Shown here: positions 15,871 through 23,943 of the stretch, piece after piece | Numbering within the stretch: the first letter of the stretch is position 1 | Layout of the letters: every line of letters begins with the position of its first letter | Notes under the pieces: generated by a model | Seen by the model: only the letters and a program-made list of their open reading frames with translations | What the model was told of the DNA's origin: nothing | Database searches by the model: none | Program-made: the position numbers and the translations under genes | Assembly (NCBI GenBank): GCA_035550315.1 | Contig: DASZPL010000150.1 | Location: 1-39,082, forward strand | From: DASZPL01 sp035550315 | Lineage (GTDB): Bacteria; Actinomycetota; Actinomycetes; JAFAQI01 | Length of the DNA: 39,082 bases | Direction of reading: 5' to 3'

Positions 15871-16400
15871 CCGGGCCGGACGACCCGACCGGCGGGATCT
15901 TCGGCCACCTCGACGACCCGGACCCGTTCGCGCCCCGGCCCGATGCGTTGCCGAGGGTGCTCGCCCGCGGCCGGCAGCTTCGCCGGCGTCGCCAGCTGGC
16001 GTACGCCGGCGGCACCGCCGCCGTCGTACTTGCACTCGGTGGCGCGGCATTCGGGATCGTGACCGCCACCGGCCCGGGCCACGGCGGAAGCGTGACGCCG
16101 GCCCACTCCTCCTCGGCACCCGCCGGGCATCACCACCACCGGCACCACCACAGCCCGGCCAGCTCCTCCGGCACCGGCTCTGTCGGCGCCGGCGGCGGCG
16201 GCGGGCACGGGCATCACGGCCAGCCGTCACCGTCGACGAGTCCGTGCACGACCGAGGTGCCGGTGACGGGCATCGTGCCGAGCGCACCGGCGTCGCCGAG
16301 CCCGACCGCCTGTCCGTTGACCACACCGACACCGACGACCTCGCCGTCGAGTTCCGCGAGCGCCTCCGCCTCGACCTCGCCGATGCCAAGCCCCAGCTGA
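15867..16400 (+). CDS. His-rich single-span membrane protein, sigma partner (candidate anti-sigma)
   Basis: A 177-aa protein whose ATG overlaps the sigma stop by 4 bases. A 44-residue cytoplasmic part (GGIFGHLDDPDPFAP, then basic VLARGRQLRRRR) is followed by one membrane segment (about 45-67) and a low-complexity outer part of ~110 residues rich in Ser, Thr, Pro, Gly and His. Seven His lie at 88-95 and three more at 114-117, a plausible binding site for Zn, Cu or Ni. No zinc anti-sigma HxxxCxxC motif is seen, and the cytoplasmic part is much shorter than the usual ~100-residue anti-sigma domain. Coupling suggests it restrains or tunes the sigma factor; that, and metal sensing, are inferences. 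The first CDS in the frame (15513) is only a shadow of the sigma gene. Confidence 0.8.
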   Translation: MTGPDDPTGGIFGHLDDPDPFAPRPDALPRVLARGRQLRRRRQLAYAGGTAAVVLALGGAAFGIVTATGPGHGGSVTPAHSSSAPAGHHHHRHHHSPASSSGTGSVGAGGGGGHGHHGQPSPSTSPCTTEVPVTGIVPSAPASPSPTACPLTTPTPTTSPSSSASASASTSPMPSPS

Positions 16401-16412
16401 GGCACGGACCCG

Positions 16413-18491
16413 TCAGCGGCAGCCGGTCAGCGGGATGTGCCGCGGCAGCTGGAAGACGGTGCCGGCCGGGTTGTGGAAGATCTGCCGGGCGCCCGGGATG
16501 GCCGCGGTCCAGCGCGTGATCTGGGGCGTGTGCTCGGCGTCGAGCGGCTCGATCACCAGGTACCGGTCGCGCTGGCCCGCGAGTGCCGCTCGCCACGCCG
16601 GGCAGCTGCTCGGCGCGCCGTACGAACCGTCCGGCGCGGTCACGCCTACGTACCCGACGTGGTTGGTCAGGTCGGGGCCGTAGAACGGGTACTGCAGCGC
16701 GTGCCCGACGATGCCGATCCGCGTGTCGGTCACCTTCCGGCCGAGTGAGAACAGCTCCTGCTGCGGGTCGGTGCTGGTCGGCGACGAGGTGACGGCGGCG
16801 TAGCGCTCCTTGACGTAGTGCCGCTGGATCGCAGCGCCGACACCGATCGCGGCCAGCAGCACGGCAACGCCGGCAACCGCGCCGATCACAGGTCCGCCGC
16901 GCAGCCGCGCCGCGAAGATCCAACCGACCGCCCCGAGGGCGACCAGCGCGGCGGCGAGGCCGGCGGACCGGTCGATGAAGATGCCGGTGCGGGTCGCGGC
17001 CAGCATCCCGATGGTCACGGCGGTGAACCCGAGCGTGACGAGGGTGCGCCATCGACGCAGCGGCTCGATGGTGGCGAGCAAGACCATCGAAAGGATCATC
17101 TGCGGGACGGCGTACCGGGTGTTCGCGGCGAACAACACCGGAGCGCCTGGCTGCCCGAGTGCCGTCGTCGGCGTGATCAGGTACGCGCCGACGGCGAGCA
17201 GCACCACGATGCCGAGCATCCGCCGCACCGGTTGCCGGTCAACGACGATCGGCAGCAGCAGCCCGGCGAGGATCAGCAGCCCGACCAGTGGCCAGACCTG
17301 GGTCCACACCGCGTGCAGGCCCGGCGTGAACCAGTGGTGAATGACGCTCCAGTTGCCGAGGTAGTGCGCGACCGTGAAGTCGTACGGCGCCACCTCCGGG
17401 TTCGGGATCTCGTGCAGCCCGTGACCGGCGACCACCAGATTGAGCCCCGGCAGCGGCGTGCCGACGAGCACCCAGTCGCGCAGGTACCACAGACCGCCGG
17501 TCAGCAATGCGGTCGGCACGAGCACGGCGAGCACGCGCCACCAGTCCCGGCGCGCCAGCGCAATCGCACCGAGAGCGAGCAACACGACCGGCGCGAGCAG
17601 CGAGAGCTTGCTGCCGGCGGCCAGCCCGAGGGCCAGCCCGACCGCGCCGATCTCGACCAGCCACGCGCGTTGCGGCCGGCCACCGCGTGGCAGCCCGGCG
17701 TGCACCAGCAGGGCGATCGCGGCCAGCAGGAACCCGGCCGACGGGATGTCGTTGAGCCCCGGTCCAGAGCTGTTCGCGGCCAGCAACGGCAGGGCGAGTA
17801 CGGCGGCGCCGGCGGCGGTTGCCGCCGGCGCCACGGACCATCGGGCGCCGATCACCCAGCAGGCGAGCAGCGCCAGCCAGCCGAAACCCAGATTGATCCC
17901 GAGCGTCGCCAGGTCCGGGTGCGGACCGGTCATGCCGATCGCGTCGAACAGCTCGGCGTCGTACGGGTAGTAGACGCTTTCGTCCGACGCGGCGGTCTGG
18001 TGCAGGTGGTCGAGGTTGTGCGTGAGCGTGAGGTCGGCGGCCTCGGACAGGTGGTAGTGCAGGCTGTCGAGGTCGTCCGGGCCGGTGTGCACGACGTGCG
18101 CCGCGCGGCCGAGGATCGCGGTCGTCACGCCCAGCACCGCGATCGCAGCCAGCAGCAGCGCGGTGCGCTCCGCGGGCCGCGCCCGCCGGCTTTCCGGCAG
18201 GTCCCGGGCGACGTCGGCACCGTCCGACCGCGGCCGGCACAGCCAAATGGCAGCGGCAGCCGCCCCGGCACTGACGCCGGCGAGCGGCCAGCGGCTGAAC
18301 CAGCCGGCCAACCCCAACAGCTGGCAGATGACGACGAGCGCCGCGATGCCGACGACCGATTGCGCCAGCGCACCGAGCGCCCCGGTCCACTCCGGCAGCA
18401 GCCGGCGGCGGATCCGGCCGGACGCCGGAATCCACGGCAACACTGCGAGGACCAGCGAGGCGGAGCCCGCGGCGTAGTCACCAGCGTTCAT
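16413..18491 (-). CDS. Polytopic GT-C-like membrane glycosyltransferase (PMT/ArnT-like)
   Basis: A 692-aa membrane protein with about 12 hydrophobic segments up to residue ~560 and a soluble extracytoplasmic C-terminal domain of ~130 residues. After the third segment the outer loop contains GPDDLDSLHYHLSEAADL (138-155). This is an acidic cluster at the place where GT-C enzymes (PMT/GT39, ArnT, GT83) keep their catalytic Asp and bind polyprenyl-phosphate sugars. YYPYDAELFDAIGM and RDWVLVGTPLPGLN are further GT-C-like loop features. It probably transfers a sugar from a lipid-linked donor to a polymer or protein outside the membrane. It converges with the sigma-partner gene (12-bp gap) and diverges from the gene at 18522/18552. 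Assignment to a precise GT family is not possible by eye. Confidence 0.75.
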   Translation of the reverse strand: MNAGDYAAGSASLVLAVLPWIPASGRIRRRLLPEWTGALGALAQSVVGIAALVVICQLLGLAGWFSRWPLAGVSAGAAAAAIWLCRPRSDGADVARDLPESRRARPAERTALLLAAIAVLGVTTAILGRAAHVVHTGPDDLDSLHYHLSEAADLTLTHNLDHLHQTAASDESVYYPYDAELFDAIGMTGPHPDLATLGINLGFGWLALLACWVIGARWSVAPAATAAGAAVLALPLLAANSSGPGLNDIPSAGFLLAAIALLVHAGLPRGGRPQRAWLVEIGAVGLALGLAAGSKLSLLAPVVLLALGAIALARRDWWRVLAVLVPTALLTGGLWYLRDWVLVGTPLPGLNLVVAGHGLHEIPNPEVAPYDFTVAHYLGNWSVIHHWFTPGLHAVWTQVWPLVGLLILAGLLLPIVVDRQPVRRMLGIVVLLAVGAYLITPTTALGQPGAPVLFAANTRYAVPQMILSMVLLATIEPLRRWRTLVTLGFTAVTIGMLAATRTGIFIDRSAGLAAALVALGAVGWIFAARLRGGPVIGAVAGVAVLLAAIGVGAAIQRHYVKERYAAVTSSPTSTDPQQELFSLGRKVTDTRIGIVGHALQYPFYGPDLTNHVGYVGVTAPDGSYGAPSSCPAWRAALAGQRDRYLVIEPLDAEHTPQITRWTAAIPGARQIFHNPAGTVFQLPRHIPLTGCR

Positions 18492-18516
18492 GCCGCTCCG
18501 CGCACGCGCCTATTCT
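18487..18516 (+). promoter_or_regulatory. Candidate promoter of hypothetical gene 18552
   Basis: A weak -35 TTCATG (18487-18492) and a good TANNNT -10 box TATTCT (18511-18516) are 18 bases apart. The in-frame ATG at 18522 begins five bases after the -10, so a leaderless transcript starting there is possible; initiation from ATG 18552 with its own GGAG is the alternative. Confidence 0.35.
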
Positions 18517-18551
18517 GGCGGATGGTTTGGGGGCGGACGGAGACGGAGTCC

Positions 18552-19244
18552 ATGGAGCAGTCGAGCGACACGAAGCCCGCGTCCGGCAACCCACCGGAGC
18601 GCAGCAAGTCGGACAAGCGCGCAATCGTCGAGGCGTACGACGCCGCCGACTTCCGCGGTCGCTACACCCTGCTCGACAGCGAGGGCATCAGCATCCGCGA
18701 CATCGCCCGATGGCGGCGCGAGACCGCGCCGGCCACCGCCAGCTCCGCGCCGCCCAAGCCGGTGCGCCGCACGGCGCAGCGACCTCCCACCAAGCGAGCC
18801 GCGAAGTCGCGGGGCCGGAACGCCTCGGTGCCGGCCGAGGTCCTCGACGGCAAGCGCGGCATCGCCGCTCACACCAGCGCTCTGCACTACCACGTCGCGC
18901 AGCTGCGGAGCCTGCTTCCCGACACCTTGATCGGCGAGGAAGCACAGCAGGCGACGGTGGCGCTCGACCGGCTGATCGCCGCGCTCGAGCAGCTGGACAG
19001 CGCCGTCACCGAGTTCGGCCGGCAGCAACTGCCGGACGAGCTGCCCGAGGCCCGCGACCCGGAGGCGATCGCCGCCGAACTGCAGGACATGCTCGCCGGG
19101 CTGAGCGACTACCCGAGCCTCGCCGTCGCGCTGCAGATCCTGGCGCGCGATCTGGCTGGCGCCGCTCCGGACGCGGCGCGGCCGACGGGCAGTCGGGTGA
19201 CCGACCGCGGCCGCCGTCCCTGGTGGGGCGACGAAACCGACTAA
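18552..19244 (+). CDS. Hypothetical protein with transposase-like HTH segment
   Basis: A 230-aa soluble protein (240 aa if ATG 18522 is used). I do not recognise the full-length family. Residues about 20-58, KSDKRAIVEAYDAADFRGRY then LLDSEGISIRDIARWRRE, look like the helix-turn-helix piece of IS3-type transposase OrfA ('LLRREGLYSSHIAKWR'). A basic Ala/Pro/Lys linker (about 60-100) follows, then two helical blocks (about 105-160 and 165-215) with heptad-like leucines that may form a coiled coil. ATG 18552 has GGAG only 3 bases upstream, so the start is uncertain. It is divergent from the GT-C gene and convergent with the BY-kinase gene. Possible roles: a DNA-binding regulator or nucleoid protein built from a domesticated transposase domain. 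Confidence 0.75.
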   Translation: MEQSSDTKPASGNPPERSKSDKRAIVEAYDAADFRGRYTLLDSEGISIRDIARWRRETAPATASSAPPKPVRRTAQRPPTKRAAKSRGRNASVPAEVLDGKRGIAAHTSALHYHVAQLRSLLPDTLIGEEAQQATVALDRLIAALEQLDSAVTEFGRQQLPDELPEARDPEAIAAELQDMLAGLSDYPSLAVALQILARDLAGAAPDAARPTGSRVTDRGRRPWWGDETD

Positions 19245-19256
19245 CCGCTCCTAGCG

Positions 19257-20765
19257 CTACGCGCGGCGGGAGGGTTCGTCCGTCCGCTGCCGGCCGCGCC
19301 ACCGGCTGCGCGGCTTGGCCGCCCCGTTGCTGGTGGCGAGCGTCTCGCCGCTGCCGGCCGTCGCGCGCGCCAGGGCGGCCGTGAACTCGTCCGTCCGCGG
19401 CGCGGACTTTTGGTAGTAGTAGTAATAGTCGTAGTCGTAGGCACCGGCACTGCGCCGCGCCATGTTGAGCACGACGCCGTACAACCTCGCATCGACCGCC
19501 TCGAGCGCCTGGATCGCGCGCGCCACCTGGTCGTGCCGGGTCTTGCCCTGGCGGACGACGAGCAGCGCGCCGGTGGCGGTCGTCGCCAGCACCGTCGAGT
19601 CGGCGACCGGCAGCAGCGGCGGGCCGTCGATGATGACCACGTCGCACTCTTCTTCCAGCTCTTGCAGCAAGGTGCGCATCTGCTGGCCGGCGATCAGCTC
19701 GCTCGGGTTGGGCGGCAACGGTCCGGAGGCGAGCACGCGAAGCTGGGCTTCGCCGGTGCCCCAATCCTGCAGGGCCTCGCGCCACGACGTCCAGCCGAGC
19801 AGCACCGAGGTGAGACCGACGGCGTTCTCCAGGCCGAGGTACGTCGCGACCCGCGGCCGGCGCAGGTCGCCCTCCAGCAGGATCACGTTGACGCCGAGCT
19901 GCGCGAGCGCCGCCGCGATGTTGCAGGCCGTCGTGGTCTTGCCTTCGCCGGCCACCGACGACGTGATCACGATCGAGCGCGGCCGCTCGTCGAGCTCGAC
20001 GAACTGCAGGTTCGTCCGCAGCTGCCGGAACGCCTCCGACCGGCCGGCGCCGCCGTGCTGACCGACGACCACCGGATGCTTCGGGGTGTCGCGGTCGTAC
20101 GGAATGGTGCCGAGCGGCACCGCCTTCAGCCGGTCGCGGATGTCGTCGGGGCTCTTCACGCTGGTGTCGAGCGCCGAGCGGAGCAGCGCCAGGCCGATGC
20201 CCAGGGCCAGGCCGATGACGCCGACGCCGGCCAGGATCAGCACCAGGTTCGGCGAGGACGGACTCGTCGGCAGCACCGCCCGTTGCACCACGGTGGCCTT
20301 GACCGGTGACGTGGTCTCCGAGCCGACGGTCTCGATCTGCTCGACCTCGGAGGCGAAGTGCTGGGTCACTGCATTGGCGATGGCCTGCGCGCGGGCGGCG
20401 GATGCGTCGCGGACCGTCACCGTGATCAACGCGGTGTTCGGCGGGTTGGCCGCGCTCACCTCACCGGCGAGGGTCTGCCAGCCGAACGGCAGGCCCAGCT
20501 GCTTGACGACCGGGGCGAGCACCGGTTCGCGGCGGGCGATGTCGACGTACGACGACATCTGGGTCGCGATGAACGAACTCGTCGTGAACGTCGTCGCCGG
20601 GCTCGCGTTGCCGGCAGGCGAGGTGACGAACAGCTCGGCCTTGGCGTCGTACTTCGGAGTCGCCAGCGCGACGTACGCCGCTGCCAGCAGCTCGGCGATC
20701 AGCGTGACGATGACGATAACCCGCCACCGTTTGCGCAGCGCGCGCCCAACATCAACGAGGCTCAT
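19257..20765 (-). CDS. Wzz/BY-kinase fusion: polysaccharide co-polymerase and tyrosine autokinase
   Basis: A 502-aa protein from ATG 20765 (MSLVDVGRALRKRWRVIVIV). The Wzz domain has TM1 (about 15-36), an outer loop, and TM2 (about 174-196). The cytoplasmic bacterial tyrosine kinase domain follows, with Walker A SSVAGEGKTTT (269-279), Walker A' LLEGDLRRPR (296-305) and Walker B VVIIDGPP (376-383). The tail has seven tyrosines in AYDYDYYYYYQ (443-451), the autophosphorylation cluster. In this family, cycles of autophosphorylation control chain length and export through Wzy. It lies downstream of the WcaF-like gene (88-bp gap) on the same strand. The tyrosines are encoded by a run of TAC/TAT triplets, so slippage could change their number without a frameshift. 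Confidence 0.95.
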   Translation of the reverse strand: MSLVDVGRALRKRWRVIVIVTLIAELLAAAYVALATPKYDAKAELFVTSPAGNASPATTFTTSSFIATQMSSYVDIARREPVLAPVVKQLGLPFGWQTLAGEVSAANPPNTALITVTVRDASAARAQAIANAVTQHFASEVEQIETVGSETTSPVKATVVQRAVLPTSPSSPNLVLILAGVGVIGLALGIGLALLRSALDTSVKSPDDIRDRLKAVPLGTIPYDRDTPKHPVVVGQHGGAGRSEAFRQLRTNLQFVELDERPRSIVITSSVAGEGKTTTACNIAAALAQLGVNVILLEGDLRRPRVATYLGLENAVGLTSVLLGWTSWREALQDWGTGEAQLRVLASGPLPPNPSELIAGQQMRTLLQELEEECDVVIIDGPPLLPVADSTVLATTATGALLVVRQGKTRHDQVARAIQALEAVDARLYGVVLNMARRSAGAYDYDYYYYYQKSAPRTDEFTAALARATAGSGETLATSNGAAKPRSRWRGRQRTDEPSRRA

Positions 20766-20853
20766 GAACCGGACTCCAAATGCGAGTGAACTGGGCACCC
20801 ACTGACAACCGAGGTGCGATCAGGGTAGAGCACGCAGCGGGTCGCCATGGCCG

Positions 20854-21402
20854 CTACAGCGGAACTGGTCGGACGTCGTCCCGGCCGACCACGATGGCGC
20901 CCGGCGGGACGTCTCGGGAGGCGATGGCGCCTGCGGCGACGGTCGCTCCCTCACCGACCGTGACCCCACGGAGCACGGTCGCCCGGACGGCAACCCAGGC
21001 TCCGTCAGCGACGACGATCGGGCCGTTGTCGTACTCGAAGGTGGGGCTGCGCCGGTCGTGGCTGCCGGTGCAGAGCATCGCGGCCTGGCTCAAGCAGACA
21101 TCCCGGCCGATCGTGATCGGTTCGAGGTTGAGCAGCCACGCGTCCTCACCGATCCAGCAATTGTCACCGACGGTGAGCTTCCAGGGCCACAACACCCGCA
21201 CCCGGTGTCGGATCAGCACCCCGTCGCCGATGGTCGCGCCGAACGCCCGCAGCACGACGACCCGCAGCTTTGCCGGACACCACCATCGGTAGAAGACGAG
21301 GTTCATGACCGCGAACCACAAGGCCTGCACCAGTTTTGACCGGCCCTTGTCGTAACCCGCGCCGGTGAAGCCCGCGAGGTTGCGCGCGCCGCCAACGGTC
21401 AC
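20854..21402 (-). CDS. WcaF-family hexapeptide O-acetyltransferase
   Basis: A 182-aa left-handed beta-helix acyltransferase from GTG 21402. The N-terminal half holds a hydrophobic helix (LVQALWFAVMNLVFYRWW) and PAKLRVVVLRAFGATIG, the usual start of WcaF/colanic acid acetyltransferases. Imperfect hexapeptide repeats run from IGDGV through VGDNCWIG, ITIGRDV, and VTVGEGATVAAGAI. The catalytic His is His115 in TGSHD, followed by the family's inserted loop. It should transfer acetyl from acetyl-CoA to a sugar hydroxyl of the repeat unit, in the cytoplasm. It precedes the Wzz/BY-kinase gene on the minus strand and diverges from the GT4 gene at 21589 across a ~186-bp gap in which I see no clear promoter or terminator. 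Confidence 0.9.
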   Translation of the reverse strand: MTVGGARNLAGFTGAGYDKGRSKLVQALWFAVMNLVFYRWWCPAKLRVVVLRAFGATIGDGVLIRHRVRVLWPWKLTVGDNCWIGEDAWLLNLEPITIGRDVCLSQAAMLCTGSHDRRSPTFEYDNGPIVVADGAWVAVRATVLRGVTVGEGATVAAGAIASRDVPPGAIVVGRDDVRPVPL

Positions 21403-21588
21403 CGCTTGACGCTAGCGCCGCGCGATCCGTTCCGTTCCGATTTCGTCAAGGTTGCGGCGAAGCGACCATTTGGCCATTTCGCTGACAGTACGTCGGCGGT
21501 TCCGGCATCATGACGGTCCTCGATTGACGCCAAGCAGCGGCGTCGCCGGGTTTCGTCGTGACAAGGCCGCACAAGAGGGGTGGGGACG

Positions 21589-22809
21589 GTGAGGCTTGTC
21601 GTCCACGACTACTCCGGCCACCTCGGACAGGCACATCTGAGCCGAGCCTTGGCCGAGGCCGGGCACGACGTCGTCCACCAGTACTGCTCGTCCTACGTGA
21701 CCGGTCGCGGCGCCGTGGAGTCGCGACCGGACGATCCGCCCAGCTTCGCCGTCGAGCCGGTGTCGCTGGGCGGGACGTTCGAGCGTTACACCGTCACCCG
21801 CCGGGTGCTGCAAGAGCTGCAGTACGGCCGGATCGCACACCGCGCGATCCTGCGACACCGTCCCGACGCCGCCGTGCTGTCGAACGTGCCGCTGCTGTCA
21901 CTGGTTGTGCTGACCGCGCTGCTCCGCCGCTCCGAGACGCCGTTCGTGTTCTGGCAACAGGACGTTTACAGCGCCGCCATCCGCTCGGCAGCGAGCCGAC
22001 GGCTGGGAGCGCTAGGGATGTTGGTGGGCTGGCTCGCCGATCGCATCGAGCGTCGCGTCGCGCGCGCCAGCGGGGCGGTCATCCCGATCAGCCCGTCGTT
22101 CTTGCCGCAGCTGCACGCCTGGGGGATCCCGTCGGAGCGGATTCGGGTGATCGAGAACTGGGCGCCGATCGACGAGCTGCCGATGCATGCCCGCGACAAC
22201 GACTGGGCGCGCGACCACGCGTTGCACGACACGCCGGTCGTGTTGTACTCCGGCACCCTCGGCCTGAAGCACGACCCGATGCTGCTCGCTGACGCGGCCG
22301 AGGCGCTCCGGGACGAAGCGACCGTTGTGGTCATCTCGCAGGGACTTGGCCGCGAGGTGCTCGAGGAGCAGCGCCGCGCCCGCAAGCTCGACAACTTGAC
22401 GCTGCTCGACTTTCAGCCCTACGAGGTGCTGCCCAAGGTCCTGGCAAGCGCCGACGTCCTCGTCGTGGTGCTGGAGCCGGACGCAAGCCGTTACTCCGTG
22501 CCCTCCAAAGCGTTGACATATTTGTGTGCCGGCCGACCGATCGTTGCGGTGATTCCCGCCGACAACAGCGTCGCGGTAATTCTCCGCGGCAGCCACTCGG
22601 GCGTGGTCGTGCCGCCGGGCGATCACGCCACGCTGATTACCTCGTTGCGCGAACTGCTTACGAACGAGAAAAACCGGATGGAAATGGGCAGGAACGCCCG
22701 CCAGTACGCCGAAGACACCTTCGACGTGACGGTAGCCGCAAAGGAGTTCGCCGAGATGCTCACTCTCGTCGTGAGCGGCTCGGCCACAACTTCACGGGCC
22801 TCCGCATGA
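21589..22809 (+). CDS. GT4 family glycosyltransferase, WbuB-like
   Basis: A 406-aa GT-B enzyme. GTG 21589 is preferred over the in-frame GTG 21580 because AGGGG lies a proper ~8 bases before it. The N-terminus RLVVHDYSGHLGQAHLSRAL, the FVFWQQDVYSAAI segment, and the hinge VIPISPSFLPQLHAWGIP match WbuB-type transferases that add amino-sugars such as FucNAc or QuiNAc. The donor domain opens VVLYSGTLGLKHDPMLL, and the signature DASRYSVPSKALTYLCAGRPIV replaces the first Glu of E-x7-E, as is normal in this subfamily. It is followed 46 bp later by the GDP-mannose 3,5-epimerase gene, so the two likely form an operon. Exact sugar unknown. Confidence 0.9.
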   Translation: MRLVVHDYSGHLGQAHLSRALAEAGHDVVHQYCSSYVTGRGAVESRPDDPPSFAVEPVSLGGTFERYTVTRRVLQELQYGRIAHRAILRHRPDAAVLSNVPLLSLVVLTALLRRSETPFVFWQQDVYSAAIRSAASRRLGALGMLVGWLADRIERRVARASGAVIPISPSFLPQLHAWGIPSERIRVIENWAPIDELPMHARDNDWARDHALHDTPVVLYSGTLGLKHDPMLLADAAEALRDEATVVVISQGLGREVLEEQRRARKLDNLTLLDFQPYEVLPKVLASADVLVVVLEPDASRYSVPSKALTYLCAGRPIVAVIPADNSVAVILRGSHSGVVVPPGDHATLITSLRELLTNEKNRMEMGRNARQYAEDTFDVTVAAKEFAEMLTLVVSGSATTSRASA

Positions 22810-22855
22810 CGCGCTCCCAGCCCGCCGCCTTCCCTGTCCGAGCGGAGATCAGGAA

Positions 22856-23932
22856 ATGACCTCGAAGAACGGCCTCGTCCTCGTCGCCGGCGCCGGCGGC
22901 TTCATCGGCGGCCACCTGGTGGCGGCTCTCGCACGCGAAGGTCGCAACGTCCGCGGCGTGGACATCAAGCCGCTCAGCGAGTGGCACCAGCGGCCGGCCG
23001 GCGGCGAGGCGTGGCAGCTCGACCTGTCGCGGCGCGAGGCCTGCGAGCAAGCCGTCGAGGGCGTGGACACGATCTACAACCTGGCCTGCGACATGGGCGG
23101 GATGGGCTTCATCGAGACCCACCGCGCCGAGTGCATGCTCTCCGTGCTGATCAACACGCACCTGCTGATGGCCGCGCAGCAAGCGCAGGTCGACCGGTAC
23201 TTCTACTCGTCGTCGGCGTGCGTCTACGCCGCGGACAAGCAGGAAAGCCCGGAGGTTGTCGCACTGCGCGAAGCCGACGCCTACCCGGCGATGCCGGAGG
23301 ACGGCTACGGCTGGGAGAAGCTGTTCAGCGAGCGGATGTGCCGGCACTTCCTTGAGGACTACGGGCTGCAGACCCGGGTTGCGCGCTACCACAACGTCTA
23401 CGGGCCACACGGCACGTGGACCGGCGGTCGCGAGAAGGCGCCCGCGGCGATCTCCCGGAAGGTCGCCGAGGCGGTGCTCTCGGGCCGCCACGAGATCGAG
23501 ATCTGGGGCGACGGCGAGCAGACCCGCAGCTTCACCTACATCGACGACTGCCTGATCGGCACCCGGAAGGTCATCGACGGCGACAGCCCCGAGCCGGTCA
23601 ACATCGGCAGCTCCGAGCTGGTGACCATCAACCAGCTGGTCGACATCGTCGAGGCGATCGCCGGCGTCACCCTGGAGCGCCACTACAAGCTCGACGCGCC
23701 GCAGGGCGTTCGCGGCCGCAACAGCGACAACACGCTGGTCAAGGAGCGCTACGGCTGGGAGCCGTCGATCCCGCTGGCCGAGGGTCTGCGCCGCACCTAC
23801 GAGTGGGTGTACACCCAGGTGGCCGAGACCAGCAGTTGGGAGCGGCGGCCGCTCGCGGTCGCCCCGCCGCCGGCGACGGTTCCGGAGCCGCGGCCGACGC
23901 CCGTCCTGGAAGCCGACAGCCAGGCGGTCTAA
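22856..23932 (+). CDS. gme: GDP-mannose 3,5-epimerase-like NAD-dependent epimerase
   Basis: A 358-aa extended SDR enzyme closely resembling plant GDP-mannose 3,5-epimerase. The NAD loop GAGGFIG is at 12-18, CDMGGMGFIETHRAECM at about 78-94, SSSACVY with Cys122, and YGWEK with Tyr151/Lys155. GGREKAPAA has Lys194. These correspond to Cys145, Tyr174, Lys178 and Lys217 of the plant enzyme at a constant offset of 23. In the family the enzyme inverts C5 and C3 of GDP-D-mannose to give GDP-L-gulose and GDP-L-galactose. GVRGRNSDNTL near the end is also diagnostic. A Pro-rich tail (from about 330) is extra. It is co-directional with the GT4 gene upstream, suggesting an L-gulose/L-galactose-type sugar in the polymer. 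Substrate not proven. Confidence 0.9.
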   Translation: MTSKNGLVLVAGAGGFIGGHLVAALAREGRNVRGVDIKPLSEWHQRPAGGEAWQLDLSRREACEQAVEGVDTIYNLACDMGGMGFIETHRAECMLSVLINTHLLMAAQQAQVDRYFYSSSACVYAADKQESPEVVALREADAYPAMPEDGYGWEKLFSERMCRHFLEDYGLQTRVARYHNVYGPHGTWTGGREKAPAAISRKVAEAVLSGRHEIEIWGDGEQTRSFTYIDDCLIGTRKVIDGDSPEPVNIGSSELVTINQLVDIVEAIAGVTLERHYKLDAPQGVRGRNSDNTLVKERYGWEPSIPLAEGLRRTYEWVYTQVAETSSWERRPLAVAPPPATVPEPRPTPVLEADSQAV

Positions 23933-23943
23933 CCGGTCTAACC
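23926..23943. repeat. Tandem 9-bp repeat carrying both convergent stop codons
   Basis: GGTCTAACC occurs twice in tandem (23926-23934 and 23935-23943). The first copy holds the TAA of the epimerase gene, and the second holds the TAG (read on the minus strand) of the Wzy-like gene. Probably a small duplication at the convergent junction; no hairpin terminator was seen between the genes. Confidence 0.7.

Noticed and set aside
16818..18490. Long plus-strand open frame that continues into the gene at 18522-19244
   Set aside because: It is antisense to the GT-C-like gene, has Arg/Gln/Pro-rich low-quality composition with no domain, and only its last part (from 18522/18552) is a real gene.
20794..20810. 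GGCACCC-A-CTGACAACC, resembling the right arm of hairpin A
   Set aside because: No matching left arm was found nearby, so it may be chance or a decayed half copy; not enough to call a fourth element.
21403..21588. Divergent gap between WcaF-like and GT4 genes, with a CCATTT direct repeat and weak AGCGA/TCGCT symmetry
   Set aside because: No convincing promoter boxes, terminator or operator could be defined by eye.
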